The notes: generated by a model from the sequence alone, not told the origin. A stretch of DNA of 8,682 bases from an uncultured Clostridia bacterium (GCA_947385185.1 CANDJX010000069.1:1-8682); one strand, 5' to 3'. Counted from the stretch's first letter, positions 1 to 7,044 are shown. Translations and numbers: made by a program.

Positions 1-60
1 GAGCGCTCAAGACGTTTAACGAACTCTCGCGTAGCTTATAAGCCGCGCAACAAGCGCAAT
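1..60. other. Left edge, no assignable feature
   Basis: This short stretch downstream of the second transporter gene contains a GCTTATAAGC palindrome (34-43) and a GAGCGCTC palindrome (1-8), but no hairpin with a T run and no start codon that would define another gene. Confidence 0.5.
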
Positions 61-2172
61 TTATTCTACGTTAATTATATCCACAGGCTGCATCCTCCAT
101 ATGCGCGCTACCGGGATTAGCGACGAAAGGATCGCGGACGCGGCGCAGATCGCGAACATGACGACGTAATGCCAGAAATGCAGGTAGAACAGCGTGGTAA
201 GCGCGAGCGAGTTCATTACGGCGAACGTGACGCTCACGGCGATGCACCCGAGTATAAAGCACAAACCCGCAATGATAATGCTCTCCCAAAGGCACACGGC
301 GAGCACGTTTTTCCTGCTCGCTCCGAGCGCGCGGAGTATGCCGATCTCGTTTCTGCGATGATCTATATTTATTATAAGGAAATTCATCGTCATGAGGAGC
401 GCGAACAACGACAGTATAATCGCGCCGATCAGACACGGGATATAGCCGAAGCGTTTGAATCCGTCGGCAAAAGACGCGTCACCGTTAAACAGCGAACATA
501 CGAACGGATACCGATTGCCGTCCGTGTCGAACAGTTTTTCGACAAACGCAACGTCTTTCCCCATATCGCCGCTCGTCTTAAGCAGTAATTTTTCTTTCCA
601 AACTTCGAAACCGTGCGCTTCGATCGCGCCGTCATAAACGTAACTGCACGCTATGACCGTATTTCGCATGGCGTACGACATATCGGAAGTTTTTTTGAAA
701 GGAACGTGCATTTCGTCCTGTTTTCTGTATTCCCTGTAATGGTCGCCGAGCTCGGTCGAATAAATGCCGACTATCGTAAAGTCGCCGAGCTTGTGCCCGA
801 TAAGACTGTTTATCGCGGCGTCGTATCTCGGTCCGTTGCAGATAACGTCGCGATAATATCCGTACTCCAGGAGATATTCCGCAGTCAGGTCTGTTATGGC
901 TATCTCATCCACCGTTGCAGGCAGGCGGCAGGTCGAATCGGCGTACAAATATCTGTACGGCTTCAGGTTCAGATATTCTTCGGTGGTGTCCGCATTTATT
1001 TCGGCAAGGTCGGAAAGCGAGTACATGCATATGTCCGGCAAACCGGGCACATACGAAAGACCTTGCGAAGTCGCGTCGATGGCGTTCAGCACGTCGTAAG
1101 CGCCGAGGTCATGTACTATGATCGGATCTTTCCCGCCGTTGTACTCCCTTGCCATTTCGAGTTGTACTTGCGTGATTTTATGATTGTACAAATAATTATC
1201 CGTATCGATTTCGTACAATTCGTATCCTCTGCCGTACATTCCGCCGAAGTGCGTCGTCAGCGTGTCTATCCCCGAAATAACGAGCGCGAACACCACGCAG
1301 GTCAGCGCGATCACGGTAAGCAGTACGGATAAAATCAGTCGGGATTTTTTATACCCCAGACCGGCAACGCCCATGACGAAACTGCGCTTCGGCGGCAGTT
1401 TCCCGACGTACATTGCCGCGGGGCGCTCGCGGGGCGTTTCGGTAAATCCTGTCGGCTCGGTCGTGGCGGCTCCTGCGGCGGGGTCGGTTATATTCCGATC
1501 CGAGATGACGGATCCGTCGGCAAGCTCTATTATCCTGTCGCCGTAGGTTTCGGCGCACTTGCGGTCGTGCGATACGACAACGATGAGTTTATCCTTCGAA
1601 AGCTCTTTCAGAAGCTCGAACAGTTCCCTGCCCGTCTTGCTGTCGAGCGCACCCGTAGGCTCGTCGCAAAGCAGGATTTCGGGGTTCTTTACGAGCGCAC
1701 GCGCGATCGCAACCCGCTGTTTCTGCCCGCCCGAAAGCTCGTCGGTGCGGTTCTCGTAATACGTTTCCTCGTATTCGTCGTACAGTCCGACTTTTCTCAT
1801 GACTTTCTCGACTTCCGCGCGGTCGGCTTTTTTGCCCTGAAGCTCGAGCGCAAGCGAGATATTCGCGCCCACGCTGTAAGTGTCTATGAGATTGTATTCC
1901 TGAAATACGAAGCCGACATACGTATTGCGGTAGCTGTCGAAATCGTTGCCTTTGAAAGATTTGCTCGACCGTCCGTCGATCACTATTTCGCCGTCGGTCG
2001 GCGCGTCTATCCCGCCGAGTATGTTGAGCAGAGTGGATTTGCCCGAACCGCTTTTGCCGAGCACGAATACAAGCCCCGTGTCGCCGAAATCCGCGGAGAA
2101 GTTATCGAGCGCAACCGTTTCGTCGCCGTACTTGGTCGTGTAGATTTTCATAACGTTATTGACTTTCAGCAT
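61..2172 (-). CDS. MacB-like ABC exporter, fused ATPase and FtsX-type permease (second gene of pair)
   Basis: The 703-aa product is a complete half-transporter. The ATPase domain (about 1-225) has Walker A GKSGSGKS (39-46), Q-loop Q91, signature LSGGQ (146-150), Walker B ending DEP (catalytic E171) and H-loop H202. A linker leads to one helix (about 279-300), an extracytoplasmic domain of roughly 275 residues, then three helices near 579-603, 628-653 and 664-687. The motif NEIGILRALGAS after helix 2 is typical of MacB/FtsX permeases. Four helices plus an N-terminal ATPase match MacB topology, and the length is close to MacB (about 650 aa). MacB-type proteins couple ATP hydrolysis to extracytoplasmic movements and export peptides, toxins or drugs; the substrate here cannot be told. 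The ATG has an AGGAGG 6 nt upstream that sits in the last codons of the preceding transporter gene (TGA-gcc-ATG), so translation is probably coupled. It likely pairs with that product. Confidence 0.93.
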   Translation of the reverse strand: MLKVNNVMKIYTTKYGDETVALDNFSADFGDTGLVFVLGKSGSGKSTLLNILGGIDAPTDGEIVIDGRSSKSFKGNDFDSYRNTYVGFVFQEYNLIDTYSVGANISLALELQGKKADRAEVEKVMRKVGLYDEYEETYYENRTDELSGGQKQRVAIARALVKNPEILLCDEPTGALDSKTGRELFELLKELSKDKLIVVVSHDRKCAETYGDRIIELADGSVISDRNITDPAAGAATTEPTGFTETPRERPAAMYVGKLPPKRSFVMGVAGLGYKKSRLILSVLLTVIALTCVVFALVISGIDTLTTHFGGMYGRGYELYEIDTDNYLYNHKITQVQLEMAREYNGGKDPIIVHDLGAYDVLNAIDATSQGLSYVPGLPDICMYSLSDLAEINADTTEEYLNLKPYRYLYADSTCRLPATVDEIAITDLTAEYLLEYGYYRDVICNGPRYDAAINSLIGHKLGDFTIVGIYSTELGDHYREYRKQDEMHVPFKKTSDMSYAMRNTVIACSYVYDGAIEAHGFEVWKEKLLLKTSGDMGKDVAFVEKLFDTDGNRYPFVCSLFNGDASFADGFKRFGYIPCLIGAIILSLFALLMTMNFLIINIDHRRNEIGILRALGASRKNVLAVCLWESIIIAGLCFILGCIAVSVTFAVMNSLALTTLFYLHFWHYVVMFAICAASAILSSLIPVARIWRMQPVDIINVE

Positions 2173-2184
2173 GGCTCACCTCCT
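2173..2184 (-). promoter_or_regulatory. Ribosome binding site overlapping the upstream stop codon
   Basis: The minus strand reads AGGAGGTGAgccATG. The Shine-Dalgarno AGGAGG forms the last two Arg codons of the 723-aa transporter, its TGA stop follows directly, and the next ATG begins 3 nt later. This arrangement indicates translational coupling and roughly matched production of the two transporter subunits. Confidence 0.85.
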
Positions 2185-4347
2185 CGCTTTTCGCCCGTTG
2201 ATGATGTCTACGGGCTTTTTCGCCGCCAGACGACGGACGGGCGCGATTGTCGAGAGCGCGCCTACGCCGAAGCACAGAACGAACAGCAGCGCGATCACGG
2301 GCGCAGACACGGCGTATAGCGAAACGCCGCAGTATGCGTTGAATACTATGCAGAAGATTATCGCCAACAGCAGGGATAGCACGAAGTCGATACACGTAAT
2401 GAAAAAACTTTCCGACAGACAGATAAGTTCGGTGTCGCGCTTGCTTGCGCCTATCGCGCGGAGTATGCCGTACTCGCGGTTGCGGTAATCTATATTCGTC
2501 ATAAGGAAATGAACCAGGAAGAATGCTGCCAGGATCATAAAGACAACCGACGCGACGAGCGGAATATACGAAAGTTCTATAAGCCAATCGGCGACCGAAA
2601 AAGGCGCGTCATAGGCGGTAGTTATATACATATATCCCATGCACGCTTTCGCATGATCTTCGAGGGCGCGCAGGAAAGAAATATCGACGCCCGCGTTGCC
2701 GCTCAACCGTAACATAATGTCGCATGGTGAGCCGCCGTTATACCGATTGTTCTCGCTTAAAAAACAATACGGCAATATAGAATATGAAACAAGATTGTTA
2801 TAGTCGGACGACACTTCTCTTCCGAGTTTGTCGTCTGTGGTATAATAAGACGTAAGACGCGATTTATAATACTCCTTATCCTGCTCCGTCGAATATATGC
2901 CGGTCACCGTTCTGCCGTCGAGCGTCGCGCCGATAATTTCGTCGACCGAGCTTACCATGACTTTTTCGCCGGGATGGGCTTCCGCAAATCCGTCCGAAAC
3001 GTTATAATAAGGAGTATAGCCGTATTCGAGAATAATATCGGCGACGTAGTCGGTAATCGCTACTTCGGTTTCGTCCTGCGGCAATCGGCACGACGCGGAC
3101 GAATTAAGGCGGCTGTCGCGAGTCAATCCCGCGTCGCGCTCGCCCGTCGTCGGGTTGAGATACAGCGATTTACTCGGAGAACAGTTATAATACAACGGCA
3201 CCGGAATCCGGTTTCCTATGCCGTCGCGGAAAGGAACGGAAACGGATCTGCCCGAATAATAATCGGTGTAAACGACAGACGCGCCGTCGTTATACTTCTC
3301 ATTGAAATCGGCTATCATTTCCCTGTGCTCGTGCAGTAATATATAGTTGCCATAATAAATATAATTTCCGTTCTCATCAACTTCATAGCGACTGTTTGGC
3401 GTCGAAGTCGCAGTCAACGATACTCTTACTGTTTTCAGACCGTTATCGAGCGTCGTCCGGACCTGCGCGGATAATTTGTCGGCGAACGCCGCCGTCAGCG
3501 CTATTGCGAAGATCGAAAAGGCTATGACCGACAACAGTATGGAAACGGCGACACGGAACGGTCGGGCTTTAAGTCCTATCGCGCCCATAGAGAATATGCG
3601 CTTTGCGGGCAGTTTACTGCGCAGCAGTTTGCACCTGCCGTTTACCGATCTGTTCACTTCCGCTTTCTTGCGGTCGGAAACGATTTCGCCGTCGGCAAGT
3701 TCTATTATCCTGTCGCCGTAGGTTTCCGCATGGTCTTCGTCGTGAGTGATGACAACGATCAGTTTATCCTTCGAAAGCTCTTTCAGAAGCTCGAACAGTT
3801 CCCTGCCCGTCTTGCTGTCGAGCGCGCCCGTAGGCTCGTCGCAAAGCAGGATTTCGGGATTCTTTACGAGCGCGCGGGCGATCGCTACGCGCTGTTTCTG
3901 CCCGCCCGAAAGCTCGTCGGTGCGGCGATCGTACAGCGTATTGCCTTTTTTGTCGGTCAAACCGACCTTTTTCATGAGCTTTTCGACTTCGGCGCGGTCG
4001 GCTTTTTTGCCCTGAAGTTCGAGCGCAAGCGAAATGTTCGTGCCTACGCTGTAATTTCCTATCAGGTTATATTCCTGAAAAACGAACCCGATGTACGTAT
4101 TGCGGTAACTGTCGAAGTCGCTCTCTCTGAACGTACTGCTCGAACGACCGTTGATAATAATTTCGCCCTCGGTCGGCGCGTCTATCCCGCCGAGTATGTT
4201 GAGCAGAGTGGATTTGCCCGAACCGCTTTTGCCGAGCACGAACACAAGCCCTTTACTGCCGAGATCGACGGTAACGCCTTTAAGCGCGGTGACGTGCACG
4301 CCCTTTTGGGATATATAAGTTTTTACAACGTTATTTATCTTTAACAT
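2176..4347 (-). CDS. MacB-like ABC exporter, fused ATPase and FtsX-type permease (first gene of pair)
   Basis: The 723-aa product has the same architecture as its downstream neighbour. The ATPase domain carries Walker A (39-46), Q91, LSGGQ (146-150), Walker B with E171 and H202, with no length difference from the partner over this part. One helix follows (about 265-287), then an extracytoplasmic domain of about 300 residues, then three helices near 595-618, 645-672 and 680-703. The FtsX-type motif NREYGILRAIGAS is at 623-635. The two extracellular domains are diverged but share a CRLP...E[IV]AITD block, an LEYGY segment and GIYSTE, so they arose by duplication. The ATG is preceded by GGAAGGAA with 6 nt spacing and by its own promoter, making it the first gene of a two-gene operon. 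The likely role is half of a heterodimeric exporter or mechanotransmission transporter in the cytoplasmic membrane; the substrate is unknown, and no adaptor or two-component system is adjacent. Confidence 0.93.
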   Translation of the reverse strand: MLKINNVVKTYISQKGVHVTALKGVTVDLGSKGLVFVLGKSGSGKSTLLNILGGIDAPTEGEIIINGRSSSTFRESDFDSYRNTYIGFVFQEYNLIGNYSVGTNISLALELQGKKADRAEVEKLMKKVGLTDKKGNTLYDRRTDELSGGQKQRVAIARALVKNPEILLCDEPTGALDSKTGRELFELLKELSKDKLIVVITHDEDHAETYGDRIIELADGEIVSDRKKAEVNRSVNGRCKLLRSKLPAKRIFSMGAIGLKARPFRVAVSILLSVIAFSIFAIALTAAFADKLSAQVRTTLDNGLKTVRVSLTATSTPNSRYEVDENGNYIYYGNYILLHEHREMIADFNEKYNDGASVVYTDYYSGRSVSVPFRDGIGNRIPVPLYYNCSPSKSLYLNPTTGERDAGLTRDSRLNSSASCRLPQDETEVAITDYVADIILEYGYTPYYNVSDGFAEAHPGEKVMVSSVDEIIGATLDGRTVTGIYSTEQDKEYYKSRLTSYYTTDDKLGREVSSDYNNLVSYSILPYCFLSENNRYNGGSPCDIMLRLSGNAGVDISFLRALEDHAKACMGYMYITTAYDAPFSVADWLIELSYIPLVASVVFMILAAFFLVHFLMTNIDYRNREYGILRAIGASKRDTELICLSESFFITCIDFVLSLLLAIIFCIVFNAYCGVSLYAVSAPVIALLFVLCFGVGALSTIAPVRRLAAKKPVDIINGRKARR

Positions 4348-4370
4348 ATCGCGTTCCTTCCGTTGCTTTT

Positions 4371-4399
4371 ATTATACAATAATTATAGCGATTTTTCAA
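4371..4399 (-). promoter_or_regulatory. Sigma-A-type promoter of the ABC transporter operon
   Basis: On the minus strand, TTGAAA (4399-4394) and TATAAT (4376-4371) are separated by exactly 17 bp. Expected transcription start is near 4364, giving a leader of about 17 nt that contains the GGAAGGAA ribosome binding site. The DNA upstream of the -35 (to about 4450) is strongly A/T-rich and could act as an UP element. Confidence 0.75.
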
Positions 4400-4474
4400 A
4401 CATTTTCCATATAATTATTACAATTATATTTTTTTATTGTATTATTATATTCACGCGGTCTTACGGCGCGACAG

Positions 4475-4513
4475 AAAAATGCGCGCGGCATTTTACGGCT
4501 GTAAGCCGTTTTA
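4475..4513. terminator. Two further small hairpins behind the main terminator
   Basis: Two adjacent inverted repeats lie between the zinc-ribbon gene terminator and the transporter promoter. AAAATGC and GCATTTT (4476-4482 and 4488-4494) form a 7-bp stem around GCGCG and end in a T run when read on the minus strand. ACGGCT-GTA-AGCCGT (4495-4509) forms a 6-bp stem followed by TTTTA when read on the plus strand. They may be back-up terminators or insulators; the first is A/T-rich and weak by itself. Confidence 0.4.
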
Positions 4514-4517
4514 TAAT

Positions 4518-4550
4518 CAAAAAGCGTCCGCACAAGCAATGCGAACGCTT
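4518..4550 (-). terminator. Intrinsic terminator after the zinc-ribbon gene
   Basis: On the minus strand AAGCGTTCGCA pairs with TGCGGACGCTT (11 bp, one wobble pair) around a 7-nt loop and is followed by a T run. It begins 19 nt past the stop codon of the acidic zinc-ribbon gene and should end the SLOG/zinc-ribbon transcripts. Confidence 0.85.
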
Positions 4551-4569
4551 CCCGTAATTTACCGTCGTA

Positions 4570-5025
4570 TCAGAACGTGAAACCGTCGTCCTCGTCGTCA
4601 TCTTCGTCGTCGCCGTCGGACGGATATTCGTCGGGATTGATATATTCGAAATCGTCCTTTTCGGGTGCGATATTCTCCTCTTCCTCCTCTTCTTCCTCGT
4701 CCTCGTCGAGAATGATAAGCGGCAGTTCGTCCTCCTCCGTAATGTCCTCGCTCTCCTCGTCAGCCCATTCGTTCGGCTCTTCCTCCTCGACTTTTTCTTT
4801 TGCCGCCTGCTCTTTCTTGCATTCGATGCACATATCTTCGCCGTCTTCGCAATAGTTGGTGTGGCAGATCGGGCAAAGTTTTCCGTCCGCGTCGTCGTCT
4901 TCGTCGGGCAAAAGGAAGCTGGCTTCCACCAAGCCGAGTTCGGCTTTGCATATTTTACAATAATCTTCGTCGACCGGAATGTAATTCAGTTCGCATCTCG
5001 GGCAGATTTTGTACCTTGTTTCCAT
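4570..5025 (-). CDS. Twin zinc-ribbon protein with long acidic C-terminal tail, function unknown
   Basis: The 151-aa protein begins with two zinc ribbons of identical spacing: C8-P-R-C11 ... C23-x2-C26, and C51-P-I-C54 ... C66-x2-C69. Both are Cx2C-x11-Cx2C, so one is an internal duplication of the other. After residue 71 the chain is extremely acidic, with runs of E (about 110-115) and D (about 141-147) and a terminal GFTF; it is probably disordered. No signal peptide or membrane segment is visible, so it should be cytoplasmic. Acidic tails of this type often bind basic or nucleic-acid-binding proteins or mimic DNA, but nothing here proves that. The start is supported by AGGAGA 5 nt upstream. 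It lies 64 bp after the SLOG gene on the same strand and may be cotranscribed; a weak promoter may also sit in that gap. I do not recognise a named family beyond generic zinc ribbons. Confidence 0.88.
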   Translation of the reverse strand: METRYKICPRCELNYIPVDEDYCKICKAELGLVEASFLLPDEDDDADGKLCPICHTNYCEDGEDMCIECKKEQAAKEKVEEEEPNEWADEESEDITEEDELPLIILDEDEEEEEEEENIAPEKDDFEYINPDEYPSDGDDEDDDEDDGFTF

Positions 5026-5048
5026 ATAACTCTCCTGTGATGGTAGTC

Positions 5049-5077
5049 GTAATAAATTCTATTGCGCAATGCGTAAA
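5049..5077 (-). promoter_or_regulatory. Possible weak promoter for the zinc-ribbon gene
   Basis: On the minus strand TTTACG (5077-5072) and TATTAC (5054-5049) are 17 bp apart, each matching 4 of 6 consensus bases. The spacer contains the 10-bp palindrome ATTGCGCAAT (5061-5070). The predicted start near 5042 would leave a leader of about 17 nt including AGGAGA. It may simply be chance sequence between cotranscribed genes. Confidence 0.3.
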
Positions 5078-5089
5078 TATGTGCGAAAT

Positions 5090-5569
5090 TTAAGCAAGAT
5101 CGATGATACGTTTTTTCTTTTTGACCGCATAGGCGCGGGTATTGACCGTACCGCCGCTCTCGGCGTAATTTATGACGAGCACGACGTCCGAATTATCCAC
5201 CATATAACGGTTGCGCTTGTTCATACAATATTTGCTGTATGTGTCGGAAATATACTTCACGTCCGAACACGCGCGGAGCACTCTGTCGTATCTGAACCTG
5301 TCCGCCGCCGCAAGCCTGTCCCTCTGCCCGATATACGGCACCGCCGCCTCGAGCTCGAGATCGGGATATACGTCCTTTAAGTCGATCACGCACTCGGCGA
5401 ACCATATATCCGAGCCGAGCGCCATGCCCGTGATAAAGCGTTTGTAACCCTCCTCGATAAGAGCGATCACCGTGCGGCGCATATGATCCTTGAGTTCCGC
5501 GCATTCCCTGCTGTTTTCGGCAAACGGGATCTTCTGCGGACGATTGCCTGTCAAACATACTCCGTTCAT
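5090..5569 (-). CDS. SLOG-superfamily protein, DUF1273/YpsA type
   Basis: The 159-aa protein begins MNGVCLTGNRPQKI, matching the N-terminal strand and TGxRP loop of DUF1273 proteins. Further family marks are ITGMALGSDIW (46-56), an AAVPYIGQ segment (75-82), CMNKRNRYMVDNSD (115-128) and SGGTVNT (138-144) before a basic C-terminus. This is the SLOG Rossmann-like fold, related to DprA, LOG and TIR-associated sensor domains, which binds nucleotides or nucleotide-derived ligands; the role of DUF1273 proteins is not settled (YpsA affects cell division and stress phenotypes in some Firmicutes). A reading frame 12 codons longer exists (ATG at 5603-5605), but it would start inside the -35 box, so I chose 5569. 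No Shine-Dalgarno precedes this ATG, and the predicted transcription start is at or beside it, suggesting leaderless translation. The zinc-ribbon gene follows 64 bp downstream. Confidence 0.9.
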   Translation of the reverse strand: MNGVCLTGNRPQKIPFAENSRECAELKDHMRRTVIALIEEGYKRFITGMALGSDIWFAECVIDLKDVYPDLELEAAVPYIGQRDRLAAADRFRYDRVLRACSDVKYISDTYSKYCMNKRNRYMVDNSDVVLVINYAESGGTVNTRAYAVKKKKRIIDLA

Positions 5570-5576
5570 ACCGCAT

Positions 5577-5605
5577 ATTATACACACCGATAGGCGTATT
5601 GTCAA
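5577..5605 (-). promoter_or_regulatory. Consensus promoter of the SLOG gene
   Basis: On the minus strand a perfect TTGACA (5605-5600) and a perfect TATAAT (5582-5577) are separated by 17 bp. Expected transcription start is about 5570, one base before the ATG at 5569, so the mRNA would have essentially no 5' untranslated region. Confidence 0.85.
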
Positions 5606-5623
5606 TAAGTTTTTGCAAAAATC

Positions 5624-5652
5624 TTGACTTTATTTCAAAAAGGAAATATACT
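5624..5652 (+). promoter_or_regulatory. Near-consensus promoter of the dipeptidase gene
   Basis: TTGACT (5624-5629) and TATACT (5647-5652) are 17 bp apart, each one base from consensus. Six bases separate the -10 box from the ATG at 5659, so the expected +1 coincides with the start codon. It is back to back with the SLOG promoter, with 18 bp between the two -35 boxes. Confidence 0.82.
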
Positions 5653-5658
5653 AATGAT

Positions 5659-7044
5659 ATGTTTGAAGATCTCGAAAAACTTATTGCCGTGGAAAGCGTG
5701 CTCGGCGAGCCCGAGGACGGCGCGCCGTTCGGTCGGAAAAATGCCGAAGCGCTCGACGCTTTTCTCGAAATCGCGGCTTCGTACGGGCTTAAAACGGGAC
5801 GCGACGGCGGTTACGCGGGCTGGGCGGAATACGGCGAAGGCAAGACGCTCGTGGGCGTTCTGGGGCATCTGGACGTCGTTCCCGCGGGAAGCGGATGGTC
5901 GTTCCCGCCGTTTGCGCTCACCGTCGACGGCGGCAGACTGTACGGCCGCGGGGTCAGTGACGACAAAGGTCCGCTCGTCGCCTGTCTGCACGCGCTCGCG
6001 CGGCTCAAGGAAGAAAACGCCGAGCTCGGTTGCCGCGTCAGGCTGATTGCGGGCTGCAACGAAGAATCGGGCAACGAATGCATTGCGCATTACGTCAAAA
6101 ACTGCGAAATTCCGACGGTTTCGTTTACGCCCGACTCCGACTTCCCCGTAATCGCGAGCGAAAAAGGCATAACTCATCTCTCGATAATATTCGGTCGGGA
6201 CGAAAAACTTGACGATTTTGTCGCCGTTTCGGCGGGCGAAAGACCGAACATCGTGCCGAATCATGCCGAAGCGGTCGTCCGCGTCGGTTCGGAATTATTC
6301 GGTCGCATATGCTCTTACGGCGCGCCGCTCGAAGCGCTTAGGCTCGAAAGCGTCGCGACCGCGCTTGCCGAATCGGGCTGCGAACTGTCCGATTTTTCGG
6401 CGGAAGCGAAAAGCGACGGTTTGCATTACTTTGCGCGCGGAGTCGCCGCTCACGGCTCGACGCCGGAGAAAGGAATCAACGCCGCGCACAAAATCCTTGC
6501 GCTCGTCGGCGCGCTTTCTGGCAGCGAATCGGCGGCATGGCTACGCGACAACACCGACCCGGCGCGCGGCGCGGAAAGGCTCGGACTCGGCGTCGAGGAC
6601 GTTACCGGCAAAACGACGGTCAATCTCGGAATGCTCCGTTTCGACGGCGGCAGACTGACGGCGACGGTTGACGTGCGCACGCCCGCGTGCGTTTCTTCGG
6701 AAGAAGTCGAAAACAGTATACGCAATCTTTTGCCGGATAATGCACGGCTCGAAATTATTCACGCCGCTCCGCCGCTCGCGTTCGACGAGAACGACAAACT
6801 CGTGCGCACACTGCTCGGAGTCTACCGCGACGTGACCGGCGACTGTGAATCCGCCCCGCTCCATATCGGCGGCGGAACTTACGCCAAGGAATTGCCGAAC
6901 TGCGTGGCGTTCGGCGCCGTGTTCCCGGGCAAAGACACGCATATGCACGAACCCGACGAATTCTATCCGGTAGAAGATTTTTACCGCTTGGAAGAAATAT
7001 ATTACAGAGCAATCAAGGAATTATGCAAAGCGTATAAACAATAA
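5659..7044 (+). CDS. M20-family metallopeptidase, PepV-like dipeptidase
   Basis: The 461-aa product carries the full set of M20 di-metal residues: H70 and catalytic D72 in GHLDVV, bridging D101 in RGVSDDKGP, catalytic/ligand pair E135-E136 in NEESGNE, D159 in FTPDSDFPV, and a C-terminal ligand most likely H430 in MHEPDEF. A lid-domain GGGTYA loop (404-409) is also PepV-like. The length matches PepV/Xaa-His dipeptidases (about 465-470 aa). Such enzymes are cytoplasmic zinc dipeptidases that hydrolyse imported dipeptides for amino-acid supply. The frame is open upstream to an ATG at 5599, but that start lies upstream of the promoter, so 5659 is chosen; MFEDLEKLIAVESVL fits the family N-terminus. 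Purines AGGA at 5641-5644 are 14 nt away, too far for a normal Shine-Dalgarno. An out-of-frame ATG at 5654 would be better spaced to it. The gene is monocistronic and ends in a strong terminator. Confidence 0.93.
   Translation: MFEDLEKLIAVESVLGEPEDGAPFGRKNAEALDAFLEIAASYGLKTGRDGGYAGWAEYGEGKTLVGVLGHLDVVPAGSGWSFPPFALTVDGGRLYGRGVSDDKGPLVACLHALARLKEENAELGCRVRLIAGCNEESGNECIAHYVKNCEIPTVSFTPDSDFPVIASEKGITHLSIIFGRDEKLDDFVAVSAGERPNIVPNHAEAVVRVGSELFGRICSYGAPLEALRLESVATALAESGCELSDFSAEAKSDGLHYFARGVAAHGSTPEKGINAAHKILALVGALSGSESAAWLRDNTDPARGAERLGLGVEDVTGKTTVNLGMLRFDGGRLTATVDVRTPACVSSEEVENSIRNLLPDNARLEIIHAAPPLAFDENDKLVRTLLGVYRDVTGDCESAPLHIGGGTYAKELPNCVAFGAVFPGKDTHMHEPDEFYPVEDFYRLEEIYYRAIKELCKAYKQ

Noticed and set aside
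1..60. Terminator or start of a further operon gene at the left edge
   Set aside because: Only short palindromes are present, with no T run and no start codon with ribosome binding site on the minus strand.
1567..2319. Long plus-strand open frames opposite the ATPase domains (also 3730-4344)
   Set aside because: They mirror conserved ABC ATPase coding sequence in an antisense frame and appear in parallel opposite both genes only because the genes are duplicates. No start signals or family motifs.
4577..4855. Plus-strand open frame rich in serine opposite the zinc-ribbon gene
   Set aside because: It is the antisense image of the Glu/Asp-rich tail (GAG/GAA/GAC codons read backwards give Ser codons). 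It has no family features.
5570..5605. N-terminal extension of the SLOG gene starting at 5605
   Set aside because: The extra 12 codons start within the -35 box and run through the -10 box of a perfect promoter, and the DUF1273 N-terminus is fully accounted for from 5569.
5599..5658. N-terminal extension of the dipeptidase starting at 5599
   Set aside because: It begins upstream of the promoter and would add 20 residues that M20 dipeptidases do not have.
5635..6264. Minus-strand open frames within the dipeptidase gene
   Set aside because: These are GC-skewed shadow frames of a well-supported enzyme gene with all catalytic residues.
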